Below, piece after piece: positions 1-8,195 of a DNA stretch of 64,000 bases. Each line of letters begins with the position of its first letter. Positions within the stretch are counted from its first letter, which is position 1. The notes below the pieces were generated by a model that was not told where the DNA came from, searched no databases, and saw only the letters and a list, made by a program, of their open reading frames with translations. The stretch comes from Saccharothrix carnea (GTDB lineage Bacteria; Actinomycetota; Actinomycetes; Mycobacteriales; Pseudonocardiaceae), in contig NZ_PYAX01000002.1 of assembly GCF_003014735.1 (NCBI RefSeq), positions 825,951 through 889,950 of the forward strand. Reading direction: 5' to 3'. Made by a program: the position numbers and the translations under genes.

Positions 1-2
1 AC

Positions 3-611
3 GGCGAGTACGCGTTCACCAACTTCGCCAACCCCGAGGTCCGCGCCTACAACACCGCGATCGCCGCGGAGGCCGCGTCGCTGGGCTTCGACGACATCCT
101 CTACGACTACGTGCGGCGGCCGGACGGCCCGATCGGGCAGATGGTGTTCCCCGGCCTGACCACGAGCCCCGAGCAGTCCATCACGGACTTCCTGGCGGAG
201 AACCGGGCCGCGGTCCGGCCGCTGGGCGCGTACCTGGGCGCGTCGGTGTTCGGCATCGCCGCGCACGCGCCCACGGACGTCGCGCAGGACATCCCGTCCC
301 TCGCGGCGCACGTGGACTACGTCGCGCCGATGGTCTACCCGTCGCACTGGGGTCCGGGCGAGTACGGGGTGTCCAACCCGAACGCCCAGCCGTACGAGAT
401 CGTGCGGGCGTCGGTGGCGGACTTCGTCCGGTTGACCAAGGACAGCGGCGCGACGGTGATCCCGTGGCTGCAGGCGTTCTCGCTGGGCCACCACTACGGC
501 CCGGGTGAGGTGCAGGCGCAGGTGCGGGGGTCGGCGGAGGCGGGTGCGCCGTCGTTCCTGCTGTGGAACGCGGCGTGCACGTACGGCTCGTCCGGCTTGG
601 AGCCCGCATGA
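3..611 (+). CDS. Putative glycoside hydrolase, DUF4015 family (5' end outside window)
   Basis: The gene runs in from the left edge; reading from base 3 gives an open frame starting GEYAFTNFAN and ending in TGA. The motif GFDDILYDYVRRPDG followed by the strand DYVAPMVYPSHWGPGEYG is typical of the DUF4015 putative glycoside hydrolase (TIM-barrel) family, where the Asp-rich strand end is thought to be catalytic. Only the C-terminal half (about 200 residues) is here, so the export signal and any extra domains cannot be judged. The stop codon overlaps the ATG of the next gene (ATGA), so the two are probably translated together. The substrate is unknown; the family name rests on motif recognition. 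Confidence 0.75.
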   Translation, partial: GEYAFTNFANPEVRAYNTAIAAEAASLGFDDILYDYVRRPDGPIGQMVFPGLTTSPEQSITDFLAENRAAVRPLGAYLGASVFGIAAHAPTDVAQDIPSLAAHVDYVAPMVYPSHWGPGEYGVSNPNAQPYEIVRASVADFVRLTKDSGATVIPWLQAFSLGHHYGPGEVQAQVRGSAEAGAPSFLLWNAACTYGSSGLEPA

Positions 612-1396
612 GGCCGGTGTCGCTGCTGCCCTACCTGGCGGGCGTCTGCCTGGCGGCGACGGCCGTGGTGGTGCTGGACGTCGGGATGGCACCGCGGCCG
701 GCGACGGTGGCGTGGCCCGCGGCCGGTGTCGTGCCCCCTCCCCCGCTGCCCCCGGCGCAGAGCGCGCCACCGGTCGACGCGCTGCACTCGGGCGCGGACC
801 TGCCGCCCGGTCCGCCGTTCCCCGAGCAGGGTGCGGGCACGTGGCACGTCGTGCCGCCGTCCGGCGCCCGAGGCACGGCCGGCACCACGTACGCGGTCGA
901 GGTGGAGGACGGTGTGGTGCTGCCGCAGGGCGACGACTCGTTCGCCGCCGTGGTGGACCACGCGTTGCGGCACCCGCGCGGGTGGTCGGGGCGGCACGCG
1001 TTCCGGCGCGTCGGCGACGACGTCGTGCCCGAGCTGCGGATCCGGTTGACCTCGCAGCGGACCGCGCGGTCGCTGTGCGGGTTCGAGCTGCCCTACGACG
1101 TGTCGTGCCGGGTGGGGCCGGTGGTGCACCTCAGCACGGCGCGCTGGTTCCGCGGCGCCCACACCTACGGCGGCGACCTGCGCGGCTACCGGATCTACGC
1201 GGTCAACCACGAGGTCGGGCACTTCCTGGGCCTGGGCCACGAGGTGTGCCCGGCGGACGGCGCGCCGGCGCCGGTGATGATGCAGCAGACGTTGAGCGTG
1301 GACAACGACGGGCTGGCGTCCATCACCACGGGCAGCGACCAGGGTGTCGTGGTCGTGCCGGACGGCAACTCGTGCGAGCCCAACCCGTGGCCGTGA
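608..1396 (+). CDS. DUF3152 membrane-anchored metallopeptidase-like protein
   Basis: The 262-residue protein starts at the ATG overlapping the preceding stop; the longer frame from 563 would run deep into the upstream gene. Residues 1-25 (MRPVSLLPYLAG...) form a hydrophobic signal anchor, followed by a Pro-rich linker to about residue 75. Near the C-terminus NHEVGHFLGLGHEVC matches the HExxHxxGxxH zinc motif of metzincins, within the DUF3152 domain common in actinobacteria. Two cysteine pairs (LCGFELPYDVSC and EVC...NSC) suggest an extracytoplasmic, disulfide-bonded fold. Proteolytic activity is inferred from the zinc motif. It is translationally coupled to the DUF4015 gene, hinting at a shared envelope role. 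Confidence 0.8.
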   Translation: MRPVSLLPYLAGVCLAATAVVVLDVGMAPRPATVAWPAAGVVPPPPLPPAQSAPPVDALHSGADLPPGPPFPEQGAGTWHVVPPSGARGTAGTTYAVEVEDGVVLPQGDDSFAAVVDHALRHPRGWSGRHAFRRVGDDVVPELRIRLTSQRTARSLCGFELPYDVSCRVGPVVHLSTARWFRGAHTYGGDLRGYRIYAVNHEVGHFLGLGHEVCPADGAPAPVMMQQTLSVDNDGLASITTGSDQGVVVVPDGNSCEPNPWP

Positions 1397-1419
1397 GGGT
1401 GCGGTCCCGACCGCCGGAC

Positions 1420-1459
1420 GGCCGCCGTCGCGCGGACGCGCCTCCGCGCGACGGCGGCC
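1420..1459. terminator. Strong bidirectional hairpin between convergent genes
   Basis: A perfect 17-bp inverted repeat (left arm 1420-1436, right arm 1443-1459, 6-nt loop) fills the 70-bp gap between the DUF3152 gene and the convergent GH1 gene. There is no U-tract, as is usual for actinomycete terminators. It can serve both strands. Confidence 0.8.
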
Positions 1460-1466
1460 ACGCGGG

Positions 1467-2837
1467 TCAGCCCGCCGCGGCCGTCCTGGCCCGCTGCTCG
1501 GCGACCAGGTCGCGGTACCAGTGGAAGCTCGCCCGGGGCGTGCGGACCAGCGTGTCGTAGTCCACGTGCACGAGGCCGAACCGGTGCTTGTAGCCGTGCG
1601 CCCACTCGAAGTTGTCCAGGAAGGACCACACGAAGTAGCCGCGCAGGTCGACACCGGCGGTGATCGCGTCGCGCGCCGCCGCGAGGTGGGTGCGCAGGTA
1701 GTCGATGCGCTCCTGGTCGACGAAACCGGGGTGGTCGGGGTAGACGCACCCGTTCTCGGTGACGTACACCGGCGGCAGGTCGGGGTAGCGCTCCTTGAGC
1801 CCGACCAGCGTCTGGGTGAGGCCTTCGGGTTCGACCGGCCAGTTCATCGCGGTGCGCGGCACGTCCGGCAGCCGGGTGGTGTCGATGCCGACGTCGATCG
1901 ACGTGCGGGTGGCCGGGTCCGGGTCGCGGTGCGGCGCGTCGGCCACGTGCTGCCGGTAGTAGTAGTTGATGCCCACGTAGTCCAGCGGCGTGGAGATCAG
2001 CTCCAGGTCGCCGTCGCGGCGGAACGACAGGTCGGTCACGCCGGCGAACGTGTCCTCGTAGTCGTCCGGGTAGCGGCCCGCGAACAGCGGTTCGGTGAAC
2101 TGGCGGCGCAGCAGCAGGTCGTGCCGCCGTGCCGCGGCGACGTCGGCGTCCGACGAGGTGACCGGGGTGGACGGCGACTGGTTGAGCACGATCCCGAACT
2201 CGTGGCCCGGCGTGCCGCGCATGGCCCGCACCGCCAGCCCGTGCGCCACCATCAGGTGGTGCGCGGCGGCGAGGGAGCCGTGGCCCTCCCGCGCGCCGGG
2301 AGCGTGTCTGCCTTCGCCGTAGCCGACGATCGAGGACACGTACGGCTCGTTGAACGTCGTCCACTTCGACACCCGGTCACCCAGGGCGTCGTGCACGACC
2401 ACGGCGTACTCGGCGAACCGCTCGGCGGTGTCGCGGGAGCGCCAGCCGCCCAGTTCCTCCAGCGCCTGCGGCAGGTCCCAGTGGTACAGGGTGAGGAACG
2501 GCTCGATGCCGCGGTCCAGCAGCCCGTCGACCAGGCGCCGGTAGAAGTCGAGCCCGCGCTGCTCGACCCGGCCCGCGCCATCGGGCACGATCCGGGGCCA
2601 CGCCACCGAGAACCGGTACGCGTCCACGCCCAGCTCGCCGAGCAGCGCCAGGTCCTCCGGCATCCGGTGGTAGTGGTCGCACGCGACGGCTCCGGTGTCG
2701 CCACCGGCGACGGCGCCCGGCACCGCGCCGAACGCGTCCCAGATCGACGGTCCTCTCCCGTCTGCGTCCACGGCCCCTTCGATCTGGTAGGCCGAGGTGG
2801 CGACGCCCCAGCGGAATCCTCGGGGGAAGTCGATCAA
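1467..2837 (-). CDS. bglC: GH1 family beta-glucosidase
   Basis: The 456-residue protein is close to full length for bacterial GH1 enzymes. The N-terminus has the family signature FRWGVATSAYQIEGA (about 8-22). The acid/base lies in TFNEP (Glu164) and the nucleophile in VTENG (Glu361); the glycone-binding region QIEGA and the WSFLDNFEW segment near the C-terminus are intact. There is no signal peptide, so it acts in the cytoplasm on imported cellobiose or related beta-glucosides. It is the last gene after the binding protein and two permeases, the same order as cebEFG-bglC in Streptomyces. Exact substrate is inferred; the symbol is by analogy. Confidence 0.92.
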   Translation of the reverse strand: MIDFPRGFRWGVATSAYQIEGAVDADGRGPSIWDAFGAVPGAVAGGDTGAVACDHYHRMPEDLALLGELGVDAYRFSVAWPRIVPDGAGRVEQRGLDFYRRLVDGLLDRGIEPFLTLYHWDLPQALEELGGWRSRDTAERFAEYAVVVHDALGDRVSKWTTFNEPYVSSIVGYGEGRHAPGAREGHGSLAAAHHLMVAHGLAVRAMRGTPGHEFGIVLNQSPSTPVTSSDADVAAARRHDLLLRRQFTEPLFAGRYPDDYEDTFAGVTDLSFRRDGDLELISTPLDYVGINYYYRQHVADAPHRDPDPATRTSIDVGIDTTRLPDVPRTAMNWPVEPEGLTQTLVGLKERYPDLPPVYVTENGCVYPDHPGFVDQERIDYLRTHLAAARDAITAGVDLRGYFVWSFLDNFEWAHGYKHRFGLVHVDYDTLVRTPRASFHWYRDLVAEQRARTAAAG

Positions 2838-2910
2838 CTGAAACTCCTAGACAAGCCGGTGGTGTGGGGAAGCGGTGCGGTTGCGGCGTGGCGGTGGGTG
2901 GCTGGCGCGC

Positions 2911-3792
2911 TCATCCCTTGAGCGCCCCCGCCATGATCCCGCCGACGATCTGGCGGCCGAACAGCAGGAACACCACGAGCACCGGCACGGTGCCGATCGT
3001 CGCCGCGGTGAGCACGAGGGTGTAGTCGGTGGTGTACCCGCTGGCCAGGGTGTTCAACGCGGTCTGCACGGTGGGGTTCTCGGGCGTGAGCACGACCAGC
3101 GGCCAGAAGAAGTCGTTCCACGCCTGCATGAACGTGAACAGGCCGAGCACGGCGGCGGCGGGGCGTGCGGCGGGCAGCACCACGTGCCAGTACAGGCGCA
3201 GGGAGCTGCACCCGTCCATCCGGCCGGCTTCGAGCAGCTCGTCGGGCACGGCGCGTTCGAAGTACTGGCGCATGAAGAACACGCCGAACGCGGTGACCAG
3301 GCCGGGCACGATGACCGCGTGCAGCTCGCCCGCCCAGCCGAAGTCGCTCATCATCATGTACAGCGGGATGACGCCGAGCTCGGTGGGCACCGCCTGGGTC
3401 GCCACGACCAGCAGCATGAGCGCGGACCGGCCGCGGAACTTCAGCTTGGCGAACGCGAAACCGGCCAGGGTGGAGAAGAACACCACCGACAGCGTGATGG
3501 TGCCCGCCACGACCAGCGAGTTCATCATCGCCAGCGCGAAGTCCGACTGGTCGAACACCCGCGCGATGTTGGCGAACAGGTGGCCGCCGGGCACCAGCAC
3601 CGGCGGCACGCTGCTCACCTTGTCCGGTGTCTGCGAGGACACGACGAGCGACCAGTACACCGGGAACGCCGACCCGGCGAGCACCGCGATCAGCGCCGCG
3701 TAGGTCCACGGTCCGGGCAGCCGCAACGCCCGGCGCCGCCCGGACGGCGCCGGCGGCGCGTCGGGCGCCAGCGGTTCGAGCACGGTGGTCAT
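2911..3792 (-). CDS. Sugar ABC transporter permease, MalG/CebG type
   Basis: This 293-residue inner-membrane protein has about six hydrophobic segments, the first at residues 30-50. The cytoplasmic loop around ELLEAGRMDGCSSLRLYWHVVLP is the EAA motif that docks on the ATPase subunit. Its start is preceded by GAGAGGAC, and it lies 9 bp after the partner permease. It forms the transport channel with that protein. No ATP-binding subunit is encoded nearby, as in MsiK-dependent systems. The short GCGCTCA/TGAGCGC inverted repeat at 2907-2925 overlaps its stop codon and may influence expression of the following GH1 gene. Confidence 0.9.
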   Translation of the reverse strand: MTTVLEPLAPDAPPAPSGRRRALRLPGPWTYAALIAVLAGSAFPVYWSLVVSSQTPDKVSSVPPVLVPGGHLFANIARVFDQSDFALAMMNSLVVAGTITLSVVFFSTLAGFAFAKLKFRGRSALMLLVVATQAVPTELGVIPLYMMMSDFGWAGELHAVIVPGLVTAFGVFFMRQYFERAVPDELLEAGRMDGCSSLRLYWHVVLPAARPAAAVLGLFTFMQAWNDFFWPLVVLTPENPTVQTALNTLASGYTTDYTLVLTAATIGTVPVLVVFLLFGRQIVGGIMAGALKG

Positions 3793-3801
3793 GGTGTCCT
3801 C

Positions 3802-4722
3802 TCAGTCCGTCCGGATGCGGCGCGCGGCCAGGTAGCTCAACCCGGTGATGGCGACCGTCGCGATGACCAGCAGCCAGGCGATGGCCGACGCGTAGCCGAA
3901 GTCGAACTTCTTGAAGCCGTACTCGTAGAGGTAGAGCGCGGCGGTCTGGAACTGCCGGTCCGAGCCGCCGGTCTCGGCACCCGCGCCGGGGTTGAACAGC
4001 AGCGGCTCGGCCAGCAGCCGCATGTTGCCCGCGGTGGCGATCACGGTGGAGAAGATGATCTGCGGGCGCAGCATCGGCACGGTGATCCGCCAGAACTGCT
4101 GCCAGGCGGTGGCGCCGTCCAGCCTGGCCGCCTCGTACACGCTGGTCGGGATCGCCTGCATGGACGCCAGGAAGATCAGCGCGTGGTAGCCGGTCCAGCG
4201 CCACACCACCATCGCGGCGATGGCGGTGTGCGAGCTGGCGGTGCCCGCCTGCCAGTCGATCCGGCCCGCGCCGAACAGCTCCAGCGCCCAGTTGATCAGC
4301 CCGAAGTCCCGGCCGAACAGCTGGGCGAAGATGATCGCCACCGCCGCCACCGACGTGATGTTGGGCAGCAGCACGCCCATCCGGAAGAACGTCCGGCCGC
4401 GCAGCCGCCGGTTGAGCAGCTGCGCGATGCCGAGCGCGAACAGGATCTGCGGCACGGTGGTGAGCAGCCACAGGCTCAGCGTGTTGCCCATCGCGTTCCA
4501 GAAGTACGGGTCCGCGGTGAGCAGCGCGACGTAGTTGTCGATGCCGACGAACGTGGCCGCGTCCCCGTCGAGCAGGTTGCGGTCCTGCAGCGACACCCAC
4601 GCGGTGTAGAGCAGGGGGAACAGGCCGAACACGCCGAACAGCAGGAAGTACGGCGCGACGTAGGCGTACGGCGCGTACCGGAGGTCCCACCGGTGGCGGC
4701 GTTCCCGCCAGTCGGTCTTCAT
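3802..4722 (-). CDS. Sugar ABC transporter permease, MalF/CebF type
   Basis: The start is placed at ATG 4722 (MKTDWRERRHRW), giving 306 residues; this ATG overlaps the TGA of the binding-protein gene by 4 bp (ATGA), which decides it over an upstream start at 4752. The protein has a short basic N-terminus, about six membrane segments and an EAA loop (YEAARLDGATAWQQFWRITVP). It pairs with the MalG-type permease downstream to move a beta-glucoside across the membrane. Confidence 0.9.
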   Translation of the reverse strand: MKTDWRERRHRWDLRYAPYAYVAPYFLLFGVFGLFPLLYTAWVSLQDRNLLDGDAATFVGIDNYVALLTADPYFWNAMGNTLSLWLLTTVPQILFALGIAQLLNRRLRGRTFFRMGVLLPNITSVAAVAIIFAQLFGRDFGLINWALELFGAGRIDWQAGTASSHTAIAAMVVWRWTGYHALIFLASMQAIPTSVYEAARLDGATAWQQFWRITVPMLRPQIIFSTVIATAGNMRLLAEPLLFNPGAGAETGGSDRQFQTAALYLYEYGFKKFDFGYASAIAWLLVIATVAITGLSYLAARRIRTD

Positions 4723-5957
4723 CGAGTGACGTCGCGGACGAACTGGTCCCACGACTCGCCCGGACTCTGCTTGCCCTGCTCGACGCGCTGCATGGCGTTG
4801 CCGAACTCGGTCTGGATGTCACCGGCCTTGGGGCCCTGGTACTGCGGCTTCAGGGCGCGGGCGGCGTCGGTGAAGACCTTGCCGACCGGCGCGTTGTTGA
4901 AGAACGGGTCGGCCTTCTGGGCGACCGACTGCTCGCTGTACAGCTTCGGCGCGGACGGCAGCAGGCCCGCGTTGGCGAAGACCTTGGCCTGCTGCTCGGG
5001 GGCGGTGAGCCAGGCGGCCAGCGCGACGGCCTTGTCGGTGTTCTTGCCCTGCTTGGGCACGGTCAGGTACGAGCCGCCCCAGTTGCCGCCGCCGCCGGGC
5101 ACGGCCGCGAGGTCCCACTTGCCGGAGGTCTCCGGCGCCTGGTCCTTGATCTTGGCCATCATCCACGCCGGGCAGGCCAGGGTCGCGAACTGGCCCTGCT
5201 TGAAGCCGGTGTTCCACTGCGGGGTGCTGTGCAGCAGCCCGGCGGACAGGCCGTCAGCCACGCCCTGGGCGACGAGGTCCCAGCCCTTGCGGATCTCGGC
5301 GTTGTCCCCGACGACGATCTTGTCGGACTTGTCGTAGTAGCCGGTGGGCGCCTGGCCGACGATCGCGTTGAGCACGGTGGGGCCGCCGTCGAAGAACTTC
5401 GCGCCGGCCGGCGCGTTGGCCGCGAACCGCTTGCCGGTCTCCATGAACTTCTCCCACGTGGGCCACATCGCGGAGACCTGGTCGCGGTCGGCAGGCAGGC
5501 CGGCGGCCTCGAACAGGTCGCGGCGGTAGCAGATGGCCAGGCCGCCGATGTCGGTGCCGTAGCCGATCTGCTTGCCGTCCTTGGACAGCGAGGCCTCCCA
5601 CTTCCAGTCCAGCCAGCGGTCCTTCAGGTCGGCGCTGAGCTCGACGAACTGGCCGGGGTTGGCCTTGAACTGGTTGATGTAGCCGACGTCGACGGCCTCG
5701 ATGTCCGCGGCGCCGTTGTTCGTGGCGAGGTGGGCGGCCAGGTTCTTGTGGTGGTCGGAGTAGGAGGCGGTGCGGTCGGTGATGTCGATGTCCGGGTGCG
5801 CCTTCTCGTACTCCTCGAACAGCTGCTGGTAGCCGAAGTTGCCGAACAGCCCGATGGTGATCCTGGTCTTGCCGTCGCTCGCGTCGCCGCCGCACGCGGT
5901 GGCGACCAGGGCGGTGGCCAGCAGCGCGGCGCCGACCAGGGTCGGAGTTCGTCTCAT
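4719..5957 (-). CDS. Sugar ABC transporter substrate-binding lipoprotein (CebE-like)
   Basis: The start is set at ATG 5957 (MRRTPTLVGAALLATALVATAC), which leaves 412 residues with a basic n-region, hydrophobic stretch and lipobox VATAC, so it is a membrane-tethered lipoprotein; GGAG lies upstream. The mature part is a family 1 solute-binding protein (GKTRITIGLFGNFGY..., then ACPAWMMAKI and KAVALAAWLTAPEQQ). It captures the sugar and delivers it to the two permeases encoded next. Operon order binding protein-permease-permease-GH1 and the divergent LacI gene match the cellobiose/cellodextrin system of streptomycetes; the ligand itself is inference. Confidence 0.9.
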   Translation of the reverse strand: MRRTPTLVGAALLATALVATACGGDASDGKTRITIGLFGNFGYQQLFEEYEKAHPDIDITDRTASYSDHHKNLAAHLATNNGAADIEAVDVGYINQFKANPGQFVELSADLKDRWLDWKWEASLSKDGKQIGYGTDIGGLAICYRRDLFEAAGLPADRDQVSAMWPTWEKFMETGKRFAANAPAGAKFFDGGPTVLNAIVGQAPTGYYDKSDKIVVGDNAEIRKGWDLVAQGVADGLSAGLLHSTPQWNTGFKQGQFATLACPAWMMAKIKDQAPETSGKWDLAAVPGGGGNWGGSYLTVPKQGKNTDKAVALAAWLTAPEQQAKVFANAGLLPSAPKLYSEQSVAQKADPFFNNAPVGKVFTDAARALKPQYQGPKAGDIQTEFGNAMQRVEQGKQSPGESWDQFVRDVTR

Positions 5958-6079
5958 AACGCGGCTCTCCCTCTCCATCAATAAGCCGGCCGATTTCGGG
6001 CACGCCGGACGCACGTGGGGCCGATCCGGGGGTTTCCGGCGAATTCGACCGGGTTCCGCACCCGGTCGGTGTGGTGTAC

Positions 6080-6108
6080 ATGACAGTCCGGGGCTGCGAT
6101 ACCGTCAA
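6080..6108 (-). promoter_or_regulatory. Putative sigma-70-type promoter of the binding-protein/GH1 operon
   Basis: On the minus strand TTGACG (6108-6103) is followed after 17 bp by TGTCAT (6085-6080), about 120 bp upstream of the binding-protein start. The -35 is good, the -10 only fair (4 of 6). Confidence 0.4.
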
Positions 6109-6112
6109 GTAA

Positions 6113-6144
6113 CGAAGCGATAACCTGGCCGTTCCAGGGCTTCG
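6113..6144. promoter_or_regulatory. Two-level inverted repeat in the divergent promoter region
   Basis: Outer arms CGAAGC (6113-6118) and GCTTCG (6139-6144) enclose inner arms CCTGG (6124-6128) and CCAGG (6134-6138). The element sits just upstream of the predicted -35 box of the minus-strand operon, a likely place for a regulator. Which protein would bind is unknown. Confidence 0.35.
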
Positions 6145-6200
6145 GCGTTTGCGCAGGTGATACCGTGTCCAGCCTGGTCAGGAGGTTCGGCCTGAGCGGC

Positions 6201-6214
6201 TGAAACCGGTTACA
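6201..6214. promoter_or_regulatory. Putative LacI-family operator TGAAACCGGTTACA
   Basis: The 14-mer TGAAACCGGTTACA is a dyad with 12 of 14 positions symmetric and the central CG typical of LacI/PurR-family sites. It ends 15 bp before the ATG of the LacI gene, so it could serve autoregulation and control of the divergent operon. It differs from the classical CebR box TGGGAGCGCTCCCA. Confidence 0.6.
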
Positions 6215-6229
6215 AAGAAAGGGCGCGCG

Positions 6230-7264
6230 ATGACCACGATCCGTGAGATCGCCCAGCTGTGCGGGGTGTCCGTGGCGACCGTTTCCCGTGTTTTCAACCA
6301 GCCCCTGACAGTCAGCAAGGAAAAGCGCGAAGTGGTCGAGCGGGTGGCCCGCGAGCTGGACTACCGGCCCAACGAGTCCGCCCGCGCGTTGGCCACCAAG
6401 CGGTCCGGGCTGATCGGCCTGGTGTGGGACACCGACCACCGCAGGCCCGGCTGGCGGCACCCGTACCTGCAGGAGCTGCTGATCGGGCTGAAGTCGGCGC
6501 TCAGCGCGCACGGCTACCACCTGCTGATGCTGGCCACCAGCGGGTCGGCGGCGCTGCGGGCGGTCGGCGCGTCGCTGGCGGACCCGGTCGCGTACGTGAA
6601 CATGACCCGGCGGCACCACCTCGGCGGGCTGGTGCTCATCGACAGCGGCTCGGACGCCTCCGCGTTCACCGCGTTCGCCCAGTCCGGGCTGCCGTGCGTG
6701 GCGGTGGACGTGGAGGTCGACGGGCCGCGCGCGACGTACGTGACGTCGGACAACGTCGGCGGCGCGGCGATGGCGGTGCGGCACCTGGTCGAGGAGGGCC
6801 ACCGGCGGATCGCCACGGTCACCGGCCCGCACGCCAACCGGCCCGCGGCGGACCGGCTGGCCGGCTTCCGCGCGGCGATGGCCGAGGCGGGCCTGGCCGT
6901 GCCGCCGGAGTACGTGGTGGAGGGCGACTTCTACCGGCCCAGCGGCCAGGCGGCGATGCGGACGCTGATCGCGTTGCCCGAACCGCCCACGGCGGTGTTC
7001 TGCGCCGGCGACGAGATGGCCGTGGGCGCGTTGCTGGCCGCACGGCACGCGGGGCTGCGGGTGCCGGACGAGCTGGCGGTGGTGGGGTTCGACGACATCG
7101 AGCTGGCCGCCCTGGTCGACCCGCCGTTGACCACGTTGGCGCAGGACAAGGCGGGGATCGGGGTGGCCGCGGCGCGAGCGGTGCTGACCATGGTGCACGG
7201 TGGCGAGAAGCCCGCGCCCGCGTTCCTGCCGACCAAGCTCGTGGTGCGCGCCTCCAGCCGTTGA
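6230..7264 (+). CDS. LacI-family transcriptional regulator of the GH1/ABC operon
   Basis: The 344-residue protein has the LacI helix-turn-helix at residues 2-25 (TTIREIAQLCGVSVATVSRVFNQ), the hinge helix around NESARALATKRS, and a periplasmic-binding-protein-like effector domain (IGLVWDTD..., then VVGFDDIELAALVDPPLTT). It is full length for the family. It is transcribed away from the sugar-uptake/GH1 operon, with a dyad operator just upstream of its own ATG and a GAAAGGG ribosome site. It most likely represses both directions until a beta-glucoside or derived sugar binds. The effector is inferred from context only. Confidence 0.92.
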   Translation: MTTIREIAQLCGVSVATVSRVFNQPLTVSKEKREVVERVARELDYRPNESARALATKRSGLIGLVWDTDHRRPGWRHPYLQELLIGLKSALSAHGYHLLMLATSGSAALRAVGASLADPVAYVNMTRRHHLGGLVLIDSGSDASAFTAFAQSGLPCVAVDVEVDGPRATYVTSDNVGGAAMAVRHLVEEGHRRIATVTGPHANRPAADRLAGFRAAMAEAGLAVPPEYVVEGDFYRPSGQAAMRTLIALPEPPTAVFCAGDEMAVGALLAARHAGLRVPDELAVVGFDDIELAALVDPPLTTLAQDKAGIGVAAARAVLTMVHGGEKPAPAFLPTKLVVRASSR

Positions 7265-7268
7265 GCGG

Positions 7269-8195
7269 TCAGCACGTCGGCGGCGGCGTGCTCCCCGGTG
7301 GCCCGAACTCCAGCCGCAACGAGTCGGTGCGCGGCACGACGAACGCGGTACCGGCCGACGACCGCCACACGGCGGGCAGGAACACGTACTGGCCGCCGGA
7401 CTGCAACAGCAGCTTCAGCCCGTCGTAGCGGTACTTGTAGGCGGCGTCGGGCTGCGCGCACGCCACCTGCCGCACACCCTCACCGGCCAGGTTCAGGCTG
7501 TCGGTGCTGTAGACGACCGCGTCGGCCATCCACGGCACCTGCGCCTCGATCTCGAACCCGCGCCGCGTGCCGACCGAGGCCGAGTAGTCGCCGACCGCCC
7601 AGAACAGCCCGATCGCGACCAGCAGGAACGCCGCTACCGACTCGACCGGCCCGAGCGCCGCGCCCCGGCCCGAGCGCGAACCCCACCGCCGCCAGGCGAA
7701 CGCCACCAGCACCACACCCACCGCGAACCCCAACCCGGGCAGGCCCGGGTAGGCGCGGAACGGCTCGGGGTTCACCGTGATCGGCGCCGTCACACCCAGC
7801 AGCAGGAGCCCGAGCACGGCGGCGGCCGGAGTGCAGACCCGCAGCAGCGCCGCCCACCGACGCGCGGACAGCCGCGCCTTGAGGAACCGGGCGAGGAAGG
7901 CAGCCGTCAGCACCGCGAACGCGATCCCGGCCAACGGCACGAACAACCCGTCCGCGCCGCGGGCCAGGATCTCGTCCGGGGTCTGGCCGAGCAGCGTGTA
8001 GTGCACCCGGAAGTGCTCGAAGAAGACCTGGGTCGCCACCAGGCCGAAGAAGTAGAGCAGCGCGGTCAGCAGGGTCGTGTTGGCGACCACCGCGGCGACG
8101 ATCCGCACCGCGCGGCCCGGACCCGTCAGGGTCTCGGTCGGGTCGGCCTGCGGCGGAGGCGGGGCGACGCGGCGACGCGCGTGCACCGCGGTCAC
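7269..8195 (-). CDS. Multi-pass membrane protein of unknown function
   Basis: I do not recognise a family. The 308-residue protein has a basic, Pro-rich N-terminus, then about five hydrophobic segments (roughly residues 30-58, 88-108, 120-140, 155-172 and 190-207), and a C-terminal domain of about 100 residues (VSYSTDSLNLAGEG-like region) probably outside the membrane. The GTG start overlaps the stop of the upstream lipoprotein gene (GTGA), so the two are a coupled pair. It ends 4 bp from the convergent LacI gene, leaving no room for a terminator. Confidence 0.7.
   Translation of the reverse strand: MTAVHARRRVAPPPPQADPTETLTGPGRAVRIVAAVVANTTLLTALLYFFGLVATQVFFEHFRVHYTLLGQTPDEILARGADGLFVPLAGIAFAVLTAAFLARFLKARLSARRWAALLRVCTPAAAVLGLLLLGVTAPITVNPEPFRAYPGLPGLGFAVGVVLVAFAWRRWGSRSGRGAALGPVESVAAFLLVAIGLFWAVGDYSASVGTRRGFEIEAQVPWMADAVVYSTDSLNLAGEGVRQVACAQPDAAYKYRYDGLKLLLQSGGQYVFLPAVWRSSAGTAFVVPRTDSLRLEFGPPGSTPPPTC

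Noticed and set aside
2907..2925. GCGCTCA/TGAGCGC hairpin as terminator between permease and GH1
   Set aside because: It overlaps the permease stop codon and has only 7 bp, so it is noted in the gene entry but not called a terminator.
2875..5337. An 820-codon plus-strand frame opposite the first ABC operon
   Set aside because: Antisense shadow of three genes with recognisable transporter motifs; the product is His/Glu/Arg-rich without domain.
6098..6166. Repeated GATACCGT near the first LacI gene and again near 63743
   Set aside because: Eight-base direct repeats without symmetry or consistent placement; likely chance in this composition.
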